NCBI GenBank assembly: GCA_903896745.1
Contig: CAITZA010000021.1
Location: 1-34,301, forward strand
DNA length: 34,301 bases
Source of the DNA: an uncultured Desulfomonile sp.
GTDB lineage: Bacteria > Desulfobacterota > Desulfomonilia > Desulfomonilales > Desulfomonilaceae
Reading direction: 5' to 3'
Below the pieces are notes generated by a model. That model searched no databases and had not been told where the DNA came from. It saw nothing but the letters and a program-made list of their open reading frames with translations. The translations under genes and the position numbers were made by a program. This document shows, in pieces, positions 17,506 through 26,033 of this stretch; position 1 is the first letter of the stretch, and each line of letters opens with the position of its first letter.

Positions 17506-20172
17506 ATGGCTCAAATAGACAGGGAATTATATCTAATAGATGGAAGCGCTTACATTTACAGGGCGTATCATGCGATGGGGCCATTGTCCAATTCTCAGGG
17601 AACTCCTACCGGCGCCATTTTCGGTTTTACAAACATGATTGTGAAAACAATCAAGGATAGGAATCCTGAACGAATAGCGGTAGTTTTCGACTCAAAGGGA
17701 CCGACATTCCGCCATGATTTATACCACGAATATAAGGCTAACAGACCTGAAGTTCCTCAAGACCTGATAGAACAAATACCTAGAATACATGAACTCGTGG
17801 AGGCGTATTCCATTCCTGTTGTAGCGATGCAGGGTTATGAGGCTGATGACATAATTGCGACCATAACCATGCAGGCGTCTCACCGCGGTTGGAAAGTCAT
17901 TATAGTTTCCGGGGATAAAGACCTGACCCAAATGGTTGGCGGATTGTCCACGATGTGGGATCCCCAAAAAGACGTGGTTTATGACGAGCAGGGGGTTAAA
18001 GACAAATTTGGAATAAAACCTTCACAGGTGATTGATTTCATGGCGCTCACGGGTGATTCATCCGACAATGTTCCCGGCGTTCCAGGGATAGGACCAAAAA
18101 CCGCAGCGAACCTGATAGAAAACTTCGGAACGCTTGAAGGCGTTTATCAACATATCGACGAGATCAGGCAAAAAAAAATCAGGGAGAATCTTCAGAACAA
18201 CAAGGACAAGGCTCTGTTAAGCAGACAACTGGTTACGCTGAAAACAGATGTTCCTTTAAGCATGGAAATAGATGATCTTGTCATGGGGGATCCAAATGTA
18301 TCCAGCCTGAGATCACTTTTCAAAGAATTCGAGTTCAGGCGCTTTCTGAGTGATCTTCCGGCTGTTCAACAACTCGATTTTTCGCAATACAGGGCTATTA
18401 CAGATTTGCCCGCATTGGAACAATTGATGAAGCATCTGTCTGAAAAAAAGCGTTTTGTCATTGATGTTGAAACTACTTCGCTTCAGCCCATGCTTGCCGG
18501 TTTGGTGGGAATTTCGGTATGTGCGGAAGCGGGCAAAGCCTTTTACATTCCGGTGGGTCATCTGTCCGGATTGCAGCTGAGCAAGCATGATGTATTGGAA
18601 TTATTCAGGAAAATTCTGGAAAATGAAGACATCGAAAAAATAGGCCAGAACATAAAATACGATCTGATAGTGCTTCACAGGGAAGGAGTTTCAATAAATG
18701 GCATAGCTTTTGACACCATGCTTGCATCCTACATTCTGGAGCCTTCGCGAAGGGGACATTCGCTGGACGACCTGGCGGAGTTGCATTTGGAACACAAAAT
18801 GATTCCGATCAAGGAACTTATTGGTGTGGGGAAAAATCAAATCCCGTTCTCTCAGGTCAGCATCAATGATGCTATCGATTATTCCTGCGAGGATGCAGAT
18901 GTCACATATCGAATCTCTGAAATACTGGCCCCTAGAGTCAGGCAGGAAGGATTATCTGACCTTTACGACAACATCGAAATGCCTCTTGTTCATGTATTGG
19001 CGGATATGGAGATGGCGGGAGTCAGGGTGGACTCATCTTATCTCGCAAGCCTTTCAAAAGATTTTGGTGATTCGCTCGATTCGCTCGAATCGACAATTTA
19101 CGAAATTGCGGACGAAAAATTCAACATAAATTCGACCCAGCAACTCAGCCAGATACTATTCGGCAAACTCGGTCTGAAATCTACGAAAAAGACCAAGACA
19201 GGTCTTTCTACGTCACTTGAGGTGCTGGAGGAGCTTGCTTCTGAACACGAGTTGCCCAAGAAAATCCTGGAATACAGGTCTATTTTTAAACTGAAATCCA
19301 CCTACGTGGATTCTTTGGCCAGCCTGGTAAATCCTGTAACGGGGCGTATACATACTTCATACAATCAGGCTGTCGCTGCCACCGGGCGGCTTTCTTCCTC
19401 CGATCCGAACCTGCAGAACATTCCAATCAGAACAGCGGAAGGCAGAAAAATCAGAAAAGCGTTCGTGGCGGACGCAGACAAGGTTTTTGTAGCCGCAGAC
19501 TATTCCCAGATTGAACTCAGGATAATGGCCCATCTGTCGGGCGATCCACGGCTGAGGGAAGCTTTCGAGTCAGGCGAGGATGTCCATGCGATAACTGCCG
19601 CAAGCGTCTTTGATTGCGCTCCAGGGCTGGTGACACCAGAAATGAGGCGTAAGGCGAAGGAAATCAATTTTGGGATAATATACGGAATGGGACCATTCAA
19701 GCTTGCTGGACAGATCGGTGTGGGCCTGAAAATGGCGAAGCAGTATTTGCACGAATATTATGAGACGTATTCCGGGGTCAAAAGATATATGGAAGAAGTT
19801 CCGGAAAGGGCGGCTCTCATCGGATACGTGAGCACCATATCGGGCAGGAGGCGGTTTCTGCCGGACTTGAACAGCTCGAACAAAATACTGCAACAGGCGG
19901 CCAGACGCGTAGCAATAAATACTACCATTCAGGGAAGCGCCGCGGACTTGATAAAAATTGCCATGATCAAGGTAAGCGCGGCCATAAAAAAGTCAAAGGC
20001 GCCCTGTAAGATGATCCTTCAGGTTCACGATGAGCTTGTTCTGGAAGCCGACGAAAAATACGAAGATGAGGTTTCAGAGCTTCTAAAACTGGAAATGGAA
20101 AATGCCTGTATACTCTCGGTTCCTTTGGTCGTGGATGTTTCGTGTGGCAGAAATTGGGATGAGGCTCACTGA
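17506..20172 (+). CDS. polA: DNA polymerase I
   Basis: An 888-residue family A polymerase with all three domains. The N-terminal 5'-3' nuclease spans about 1-290 (LYLIDGSAYIYRAYHAM, GYEADDIIATI, GDSSDNVPGVPGIGPKTA). The 3'-5' exonuclease retains its acidic set (D320 and E322 in IDVETTSL, Asp in NIKYDLIVL, Asp in YSCEDADVTYR), so proofreading should be active. The polymerase has DYSQIELR (D665), the O-helix RRKAKEINFGIIYG and QVHDELVLEA (D842). I start at the ATG at 17506 after GGGAG; a TTG at 17488 is an alternative. It is the second gene of a unit with the Dna2-like helicase-nuclease and precedes cinA by 48 nt. Role: Okazaki fragment maturation and repair synthesis. Confidence 0.97.
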   Translation: MAQIDRELYLIDGSAYIYRAYHAMGPLSNSQGTPTGAIFGFTNMIVKTIKDRNPERIAVVFDSKGPTFRHDLYHEYKANRPEVPQDLIEQIPRIHELVEAYSIPVVAMQGYEADDIIATITMQASHRGWKVIIVSGDKDLTQMVGGLSTMWDPQKDVVYDEQGVKDKFGIKPSQVIDFMALTGDSSDNVPGVPGIGPKTAANLIENFGTLEGVYQHIDEIRQKKIRENLQNNKDKALLSRQLVTLKTDVPLSMEIDDLVMGDPNVSSLRSLFKEFEFRRFLSDLPAVQQLDFSQYRAITDLPALEQLMKHLSEKKRFVIDVETTSLQPMLAGLVGISVCAEAGKAFYIPVGHLSGLQLSKHDVLELFRKILENEDIEKIGQNIKYDLIVLHREGVSINGIAFDTMLASYILEPSRRGHSLDDLAELHLEHKMIPIKELIGVGKNQIPFSQVSINDAIDYSCEDADVTYRISEILAPRVRQEGLSDLYDNIEMPLVHVLADMEMAGVRVDSSYLASLSKDFGDSLDSLESTIYEIADEKFNINSTQQLSQILFGKLGLKSTKKTKTGLSTSLEVLEELASEHELPKKILEYRSIFKLKSTYVDSLASLVNPVTGRIHTSYNQAVAATGRLSSSDPNLQNIPIRTAEGRKIRKAFVADADKVFVAADYSQIELRIMAHLSGDPRLREAFESGEDVHAITAASVFDCAPGLVTPEMRRKAKEINFGIIYGMGPFKLAGQIGVGLKMAKQYLHEYYETYSGVKRYMEEVPERAALIGYVSTISGRRRFLPDLNSSNKILQQAARRVAINTTIQGSAADLIKIAMIKVSAAIKKSKAPCKMILQVHDELVLEADEKYEDEVSELLKLEMENACILSVPLVVDVSCGRNWDEAH

Positions 20173-20220
20173 GGAATTGTCGTTTTTCTGGTCAACAACA
20201 AATCGGGAGGATGTTACTTC

Positions 20221-21498
20221 ATGTCAGACAACCTGTCAGCCTGGATACTAACCATAGGGAATGAAATTATTAATGGTGTGATTACGGATACAAACCGTGA
20301 AAACATAGCTCGTGAGCTGAGGTCAGCGGGCATTTTCATTCGAGGAATGTCATCTGTTGGGGATGTGGAGACCGAGATAGTTGAGGCGCTGGAATGTGCC
20401 ATGGGAAAGGCGAACCTGACGATTGTCAGTGGAGGTCTGGGGCCGACCGAAGATGACAAGACGGCCCAAAGCGCCGCAGTGTTCCTGGGACAGCCTGTTG
20501 AGCTCAACGAAGAGCAGCTCCGGAGAATTCAGGATCGCTTTGCAAAATGGGGAAGGACCATGTCTCCCAGCAATGCAAAACAGGCCATGCTTCCAAAAAG
20601 CTCTATCCCAATCCCTAACGACTATGGTACAGCCCCAGGATTTGCAATCGAACGATCAAACAAACATGCTTTGTTTTTTCCTGGTATACCTTCTGAGCTT
20701 ATCCCCATGCTGAGACATCAGGGATTGCCGCTGGTGTGGACGCGTCTGGGAGGGTCGCGGAAAGTTTTCAGAAATAAAACCGTCATCGTATATGGTCTTT
20801 CTGAATCACGTTTGGGAGAAATACTGTCAGATATTTCCAAAGACGCTGATAACTGTCATTTGGCGTTTCTGCCGAGATTTCCGGTAATCAGGTTAAGAAT
20901 AGACGCCAGTGGTGAAAATGAAGGTGAAGCGAATCGGGTTATGAGCGAAAAACAGGATCAAATCCGTCAGAGAATCCCTGAAAATGTCATCAGTGAGGAC
21001 GGGACCCCGATTGAGGAAGTCGTTATCAGGGGGCTGGAGGACAACAATCTGACGCTTACGCTTGCCGAATCCATCACAGGCGGATTGATGGGCGAAATGC
21101 TGACTAGAGTTCCCGGCGCATCAACAACTTTCATGGGGTCTATCGTCAGCTACTCCAACGAAATGAAAAAAAATATCCTTGGGGTTTCATTTGAGACGAT
21201 AGGGCGTTGGGGAGCGGTGTCGCATGAGTGCGCCCGTGAGATGGCTGTGGGAGCCAGGATGGCTGGTGGTTCCTCGGTAGGTTTGTCTGTAACCGGTATT
21301 GCCGGGCCGGATGGCGGTAGCCCTGAAAAACCGGTGGGAACCTTCTACATAGGTCTATCTACCGAAGATGCCGTAATCAGCAGGCGCTATTTCCTGCCGG
21401 GCGCCCGGAACTGGGTCAAAACTCTGGCTGCAATGCAGGCGCTGGATTTGTTAAGACGGAGTTTTCTTGGGTTGAGGTTACACGGTGATTCAGATTGA
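20221..21498 (+). CDS. cinA: CinA: ADP-ribose pyrophosphatase/NMN deamidase
   Basis: A 425-residue protein with the usual two-domain layout. The N-terminal MoCF-binding-like domain carries GNEIINGVITDTN and SGGLGPTEDDKTA; a linker domain follows; the C-terminal CinA/PncC domain (about 275-420) carries LAESITGGLMGEML, GSIVSYSNEMKK and SVTGIAGPDGGSPEKPVGTF. Known members hydrolyse ADP-ribose and deamidate nicotinamide mononucleotide in NAD recycling; some are DNA-damage or competence induced. The Cys usual in AESCTGG is Ile here, but the catalytic Ser is kept. GGGAGG lies 10 nt before the ATG. It is the last gene of the plus-strand Dna2-polA-cinA run. Confidence 0.93.
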   Translation: MSDNLSAWILTIGNEIINGVITDTNRENIARELRSAGIFIRGMSSVGDVETEIVEALECAMGKANLTIVSGGLGPTEDDKTAQSAAVFLGQPVELNEEQLRRIQDRFAKWGRTMSPSNAKQAMLPKSSIPIPNDYGTAPGFAIERSNKHALFFPGIPSELIPMLRHQGLPLVWTRLGGSRKVFRNKTVIVYGLSESRLGEILSDISKDADNCHLAFLPRFPVIRLRIDASGENEGEANRVMSEKQDQIRQRIPENVISEDGTPIEEVVIRGLEDNNLTLTLAESITGGLMGEMLTRVPGASTTFMGSIVSYSNEMKKNILGVSFETIGRWGAVSHECAREMAVGARMAGGSSVGLSVTGIAGPDGGSPEKPVGTFYIGLSTEDAVISRRYFLPGARNWVKTLAAMQALDLLRRSFLGLRLHGDSD

Positions 21499-21513
21499 AC
21501 CGGTCGGCCGGAA

Positions 21514-21545
21514 TAAGTGGAGAGCCAATGATCGCTCTCCACTTA
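21514..21545. terminator. Bidirectional terminator between cinA and rhodanese gene
   Basis: Perfect 12-bp stem TAAGTGGAGAGC/GCTCTCCACTTA with an 8-nt loop, centred between two convergent genes, 15 nt after the cinA stop and 9 nt after the rhodanese stop. Confidence 0.75.
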
Positions 21546-21554
21546 ATGATACGC

Positions 21555-22937
21555 CTATTCTTCGATAGTAAAGGTTCCTGGTTTTTCCTTGTCAAAATCA
21601 ATCTTGGCTCTCAGGTAACCAGTATTGTAGCCGGCGTTCTTGAGTATGGTGTAGGCCATTTCAGCTCTCGCCCCTGTGGCGCAGTGAACTATGATTCTCT
21701 TGTCTTTCGGAACTTCAGAAATTCTGTTTTCAAGCTCATCCAAAGGAAGTTGCATAGTGTTAGGCAATTTGCCTTCATTGATTTCTGTAACATTCCTCAC
21801 ATCCAGTATGATTGTGTCAGGAGAAGGCTTGTCAATAAAACCCTTGAAGACAGCCAACTCAACTTCGCCCGGCAATAACTTCCTGACATAATCGATTTTG
21901 GAACCGGCAGGACCAGTAGCCACTGTCTTCCCAGCGGATTGCCAGCCCTTGTAACCCTGGTCAAGTATGCTTGCCTGTTTGTAGCCCCAACCAGAAATAG
22001 TTTTGTAGGCCTTCCTGGCGTCATCAGACACACCGTCTTCTGAATATACGATGATAGATGCGCCCATAAATTTCGGGAACTGGTCCTTCAGTGAATCAAT
22101 ACCTTCCTTCGGAATAGCAATGGCCTTGGGAATATGACCCTTGGCAACTTGATCGGCAGGTCTTGAATCCAGCAGAATGTATGAAGCGTCAATCTTGTTG
22201 TAGTCTTCGATTGCTGCATTATTAGAAACAGTAACGTTTCCGGCTTTTTTCCAGGCAGGTAATCCGGCATGATAAACTTTGACATTCTTGTAACCCAGCT
22301 TTTCCGCCTTCCTGGCGGCTAATGGACTGAGCACTCAGGAAAATCCCGCGCAATAGTAAATCTGCAGTGTTTCCTTGTCCTTGAAGAGCTTCTCCGCAAG
22401 CTTGTCGAATGCAAAGAACGGCATGGCTACGGCAGTAGGAATATGGCCTTCGTTGTAACGATCGGTCGGGCGACTATCGAGCAGAATGTATTTGCCCTTT
22501 TCAGGTCCCTTGGCAACCAGCTCAGCTACCTCTTCGGTACTTATGAGTTGCTCCGCAGGTACGGCTAAACCTTTTTTTACTTCGATTTCCTTGGCATAGG
22601 TCTTGCCGTCTTTTTTCACATAGGTAACTCTTACTGATTCTTCCATCGGAATTTCAGGAATGCTTGGAGCATTCTTGAGCACAGTATTGTCGTCGAATGT
22701 GATTACCTCAAGACCCTTGTCAATTTGTAGCTGGACGCAACTGGCTTTAACAGAAGCGCTCTTGAACTTGCCCGCCATTATGTTTGACTGTTTGTCGTAT
22801 TCATGACACTTCAGACAGCTCTGGTCAGATTTCGCTGGAAGCTTTTCATCTGCCATTGCCAGACCGCTCAGTGTCCAACTGGCGCTCACGATCGTTAACG
22901 TAAACGCGCCGATCACGAAAAGTGATCTTCGAGACAT
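21555..22937 (-). CDS. Predicted selenoprotein: exported cytochrome c/triple rhodanese, Sec at residue 201
   Basis: Read as one 460-residue protein with the TGA at 22337-22335 decoded as selenocysteine. A signal peptide (SRRSLFVIGAFTL...LAMA) places it in the periplasm; CLKCH (C41, C44, H45) is a single c-type heme site. Three rhodanese domains follow. Domain 1 (about 130-233) has LLDSRPTDRYNEGHIP, then C196-A-G-F-S-U201, where related domains have Cys at the U position, and continues with LSPLAARKAEKLGY. Domain 2 has Ser299 instead of the catalytic Cys and is probably inactive. Domain 3 has the intact loop HCATGARAE (C419). The ATG at 22937 has AAGGAG 8 nt upstream. Likely role: periplasmic sulfur or selenium transfer, or redox. 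The rival reading is two genes or a nonsense-mutated pseudogene. Confidence 0.82.
22294..22331 (-). promoter_or_regulatory. Candidate bacterial SECIS hairpin
   Basis: Directly after the UGA, the transcript can form an outer stem CUCAG/CUGGG (22331-22327 with 22298-22294) and an inner stem CCGCC/GGCGG (22318-22314 with 22308-22304) closed by a 5-nt loop AGGAA. The loop lies 22-26 nt after the UGA and has G as its second base, which fits the described bacterial SECIS rules (loop about 16-37 nt from the UGA, G in the first two loop positions). The hairpin is within coding sequence, as required for SelB binding in bacteria. Confidence 0.7.
22335..22337 (-). other. In-frame TGA, predicted selenocysteine codon
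   Basis: The only stop codon between two halves of one rhodanese domain in the same frame. The codon before is Ser and the one after is Val (GTG), which a gene caller would take as a start. Both flanks match the rhodanese active-site loop without gap. Confidence 0.82.
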
Positions 22938-23046
22938 ACCGGAGACTCCTTTCTTGAACATGGTAGCAATTTGATTTCGACAAGAAATGGCAGGACCTGA
23001 TTCGACCCAGAGTCAAAGGCAGTGCCTGCTACTTGGCTATAAGAGT

Positions 23047-23075
23047 ATAATACAATTACAATATGCGCATTTCAA
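23047..23075 (-). promoter_or_regulatory. Strong predicted sigma70 promoter of the rhodanese selenoprotein
   Basis: Minus-strand -35 TTGAAA (23075-23070), exactly 17-nt spacer, -10 TATTAT (23052-23047). It leaves an untranslated leader of about 100 nt before the ATG at 22937. Confidence 0.6.
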
Positions 23076-23163
23076 TATCTTAATAACTACATATAAAGTT
23101 TTTGTGTGAAAATAGTAACCAGTTTATATACCCGAAACGGATATATCCAATCTTTAAACAATT

Positions 23164-24180
23164 CTACAGTTCAACGCGCTCGAACAATGCCAGAACCTTT
23201 TCCATGTCATCCGCCAGGTCGGAAGCTCTGGTGTATCGCTCTGTGGCGCAGTTTGAAAATCTCATGGTTATATCGTTTAATTCCGGATGAATGTAGGGGT
23301 AAACCAATATAAGGTTGGCAACCTGATTCGGAAAAACCTGTTGCATATCATCTATGGTCAATTCTTCGGCCACCGCGGGAAATTTTTGCCTGACTTCGGA
23401 GTAGGACAGATAATCTTTGCCAACAACGAAACTCAGCAACGTGCCCATTTCAAAGATATCCCTTATTATCAGGTCCTCTTTAACGCTATAATCGTAATCA
23501 AAGTCTATCCATATAAAGGACCCTGTAGATCGCTCAACATAAATATGATCAGGTGATATGTCTCCATGTATTTCCCCCATGTCATGCAAGTCCCCCATGG
23601 CTCTGTAGGCGTTTATCAATCCTCTCAGCAAATCAGGAAAAGCCTGAAAGTAATAGTTGTAATGATCCATGGTGATAGATCTGACGACGTTATCAAGGCT
23701 CATACCCTGAATGCGTTCGATAACCCTGACATTGTTTCCGCATGAGTCAAGACGGCTGAAGCCATGCATGAAACCTTCATGGGTCAAGACTTTTGAAAGG
23801 ATTCTAGCCTCTTTTTCAGGGTTCCTGAGGCAGGTGGATTTTATGCCTTCAATCCTGCATTGGAACTCTTCATAAAACGGAATCTTGATAATTTTTCTGG
23901 CCCCTGACGTCAGGTCAACGCAACTCTTGACCCAGGGCTTGGGTTCTCCCTCCAGGCCAAATTTCTTCTCGGTTTCCGTGCCTCTTACCAGATATCCCAC
24001 ATCATCGAGAAGAATGACGTCTCCATAATTCACATCGTAAAAGTCCGTGGTGTCTTCCAGTATCCTGTATATATGACACACATTGGATTCAGAGACGTAG
24101 TCCTTTGCAATCGAACACCAATCAACAGGTTGGCTGCAAGAAATTTTGTCTGTGGAGTCGCATGAAGAACATGCCGGCAT
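23164..24180 (-). CDS. Protein-kinase-fold protein with Cys-rich N-terminus
   Basis: A 338-residue protein. Residues 1-35 hold five cysteines (C4, C7, C15, C22, C35), perhaps a metal site. From about residue 50 a protein-kinase fold is suggested: candidate ATP lysine K99 in KIIKIPF, helix C EKEARILSKV, hinge RVIERIQGMSLD, catalytic loop HGDISPDHIYV (H205, D207) and metal loop IDFDYD (D226). The catalytic loop has His212 where kinases have Asn, and DFD replaces DFG, so it is an atypical kinase or a pseudokinase. The C-terminal part (ATERYTRASDLADDMEKVL) looks like a kinase alpha-I helix. It sits 34 nt after wrbA in the same direction, with CAGGGG before its ATG. Substrate unknown. Confidence 0.7.
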   Translation of the reverse strand: MPACSSCDSTDKISCSQPVDWCSIAKDYVSESNVCHIYRILEDTTDFYDVNYGDVILLDDVGYLVRGTETEKKFGLEGEPKPWVKSCVDLTSGARKIIKIPFYEEFQCRIEGIKSTCLRNPEKEARILSKVLTHEGFMHGFSRLDSCGNNVRVIERIQGMSLDNVVRSITMDHYNYYFQAFPDLLRGLINAYRAMGDLHDMGEIHGDISPDHIYVERSTGSFIWIDFDYDYSVKEDLIIRDIFEMGTLLSFVVGKDYLSYSEVRQKFPAVAEELTIDDMQQVFPNQVANLILVYPYIHPELNDITMRFSNCATERYTRASDLADDMEKVLALFERVEL

Positions 24181-24214
24181 ATAAAAGCCCCTGGATGAGC
24201 GGTATGGAAAAATT

Positions 24215-24826
24215 TTACCCGAAAAGTTTCATTGCAATTTGGGCCACATGTCTGCCCTGGAATCTTGCGATCCCCGTCTCGTTTTCTGAGGGTTGTCTTG
24301 ATCCGTCTCCGGCGGCTAGGGTTGAAGCGCCATAGGGAGATCCTCCAGATATTTCGGACATGGTCAGTAGTCTTGATTCAGAATATGGAACCCCCACTAT
24401 GATCATTCCATGATGAATCAGTGTATTGTAAAAACTGGTTATTGTAGTTTCCTGTCCACCATGTTGAGTTGCAGTTGATACAAATACGCTGCCTACTTTC
24501 CCGACAAGCGCCCCTTTGGCCCATAATCCACCCGTCTGATCCAGGAAGTTTCTCATCTGGGCGCACATATTGCCAAATCTTGTTGGGGTTCCGAAAATGA
24601 TTGCGTCGGCCTCGGCAAGTTGCTCCGGATTAGCATAGGGTATGTGGGCAAAAGCGCTTCTGGCAGCTTTTGCGCCGGTTCTTTCCAAAGCTTCTTCCGG
24701 TACAAGTTCCTGCACTTGGAGGAGTTGAACCGATCCGGGCGCTACCTCGCGCGCTCCTTCCGCTATAGCCTCAGCCATTTTGTAAATATGACCATACATG
24801 CTGTAGAAGATGACTTGAACCTTCAT
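24215..24826 (-). CDS. wrbA: WrbA-type NAD(P)H:quinone oxidoreductase
   Basis: A 203-residue FMN flavodoxin-like protein (E. coli WrbA has 198). The FMN phosphate loop is [45 protein letters not shown] and [23 protein letters not shown] are characteristic WrbA segments lining the FMN and the tetramer interface. Known members reduce quinones by two electrons, protecting from semiquinone stress. The ATG at 24826 has GGAGG 7 nt upstream; the open frame to 24862 has no better start. It is upstream of the kinase-like gene and probably in the same transcript. Confidence 0.95.
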   Translation of the reverse strand: MKVQVIFYSMYGHIYKMAEAIAEGAREVAPGSVQLLQVQELVPEEALERTGAKAARSAFAHIPYANPEQLAEADAIIFGTPTRFGNMCAQMRNFLDQTGGLWAKGALVGKVGSVFVSTATQHGGQETTITSFYNTLIHHGMIIVGVPYSESRLLTMSEISGGSPYGASTLAAGDGSRQPSENETGIARFQGRHVAQIAMKLFG

Positions 24827-24975
24827 TGTGATTCCTCCGCAACATCTAGAATGTGGAAACAAGGCAAGCGTAACAGTTGTTGTCCTGACAAGAATTGACT
24901 ACCAAAGGGCCGTTTGAAAAAATTGTCAGTTTGGACAGAAATTGATCGAAAGATAGCCTGGCGCATTGTTGGAAA

Positions 24976-24999
24976 GGGGGGAGCTCAAAGCTCCACCCC
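24976..24999 (-). terminator. Intrinsic terminator of the etf operon
   Basis: Stem GGGG-GGAGCT pairing with AGCTCC-CCCC (one bulged A) and a CAA loop, starting 11 nt after the etfA stop. On minus it is followed by TTTCC. Confidence 0.7.
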
Positions 25000-25010
25000 G
25001 AAAATAACTA

Positions 25011-25991
25011 TTACTCTGAAAGTAATGACTTTAGTTCCTTGTTGAATTCCGGCACGATCTTGAAAAGGTCTCCAACTATCCCATAGTCAGCTTTTGTAAA
25101 TATCGGAGCTTCGGTGTCCTTGTTGATCGCCACAATTACCTTCGAGGAGCCCATACCAGCAAGGTGCTGAATAGAGCCGGATATTCCACAGGCGATATAG
25201 AGATTTGGTGTAACGGTTTTTCCTGTTTGGCCAACCTGATCGGAATGAACTCTCCAGCCTGCGTCAACAGCGGCTCTCGATGCTCCAATCGTTGCGGTGG
25301 GGCCGAGAATGGAAACCATTTCTTCGAGGAGGGAATAATCATTTCCGCCCATGCCTCTTCCGCCTGAAACTATTATTTCAGCTTCGGTCAAATCGACTTT
25401 ACCACTTGTGTCGAGGTTCAGGTCCTTCGTTGTGTAGGTCAGGCGACTGGAGTCAATTTCCACGGTAATTTTTTCGACAGCGCCGGCTTTGGGAACTTCG
25501 ACAGTTTCCAGCACATTGGGTCTGGCTGACGCAATTTGCGGCGTTCCGGTTGCGCTCCACTCAGAGAAACACTTTCCGGCATACATCGGGCGTTTTCCGA
25601 CAAGGGTTCCCCCATCAAGTCTGAAGGAAACGCAATCGGCTATAACTGCAGTTCCCAGTTTTGCGGCGGTGCGAGGAGCGAGATCCTTGCCCTGCATGGA
25701 ATGGCTGAATAGAACTATTTCCGCGTTCTTATCCTTGATGAGGCCGGCCATGGCCTGCGCATAGTATTCTGAATTGTAGTTTTCCAGAGCAGCGCCTTCC
25801 ACTTGGAAGACCTTGTCTACCCCGTATTTACCGAGGTCAGCGGCAAAGGCTGCGGCGTCTGCCCCTATCAGTACAGCTCCAACCTCTCCACCTACTGCGT
25901 CAGCGATCCTCCTGGCCTCACTGGCCAGTTCAAATGCCGATTTCTTCAACTTTCCAGATTTAATCTCACCGTATATTAAAACCTTGCTCAT
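25011..25991 (-). CDS. etfA: Electron transfer flavoprotein alpha subunit
   Basis: A 326-residue Etf alpha subunit, normal length for the family. The C-terminal FAD domain is complete: GRGMGG, the GASRAAVDAGW segment, HSDQVGQTGKTVTPNLYIACGISG written across residues of the FAD loop, and INKDTEAPIFTKADYGIVGD. There is no N-terminal ferredoxin extension of the kind found in some anaerobic Etfs. With EtfB it accepts electrons from acyl-CoA dehydrogenases. GGAGG lies 10 nt before the ATG, and the gene begins 42 nt after etfB. Partners such as the acyl-CoA dehydrogenase at 1267-2436 are encoded in the window but distant. Confidence 0.96.
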   Translation of the reverse strand: MSKVLIYGEIKSGKLKKSAFELASEARRIADAVGGEVGAVLIGADAAAFAADLGKYGVDKVFQVEGAALENYNSEYYAQAMAGLIKDKNAEIVLFSHSMQGKDLAPRTAAKLGTAVIADCVSFRLDGGTLVGKRPMYAGKCFSEWSATGTPQIASARPNVLETVEVPKAGAVEKITVEIDSSRLTYTTKDLNLDTSGKVDLTEAEIIVSGGRGMGGNDYSLLEEMVSILGPTATIGASRAAVDAGWRVHSDQVGQTGKTVTPNLYIACGISGSIQHLAGMGSSKVIVAINKDTEAPIFTKADYGIVGDLFKIVPEFNKELKSLLSE

Positions 25992-26033
25992 TGGTAAAAA
26001 GCCTCCATGATAAAAAACTGTGAATTATGTATA

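Noticed and set aside
21555-22961. Two separate genes, or a pseudogene split by nonsense mutation
   Set aside because: The frame is unbroken on both sides, the TGA replaces a Cys position in the rhodanese loop, no frameshift or other damage is present, and a SECIS-like hairpin follows. The downstream half has GTG but no ribosome site of its own.
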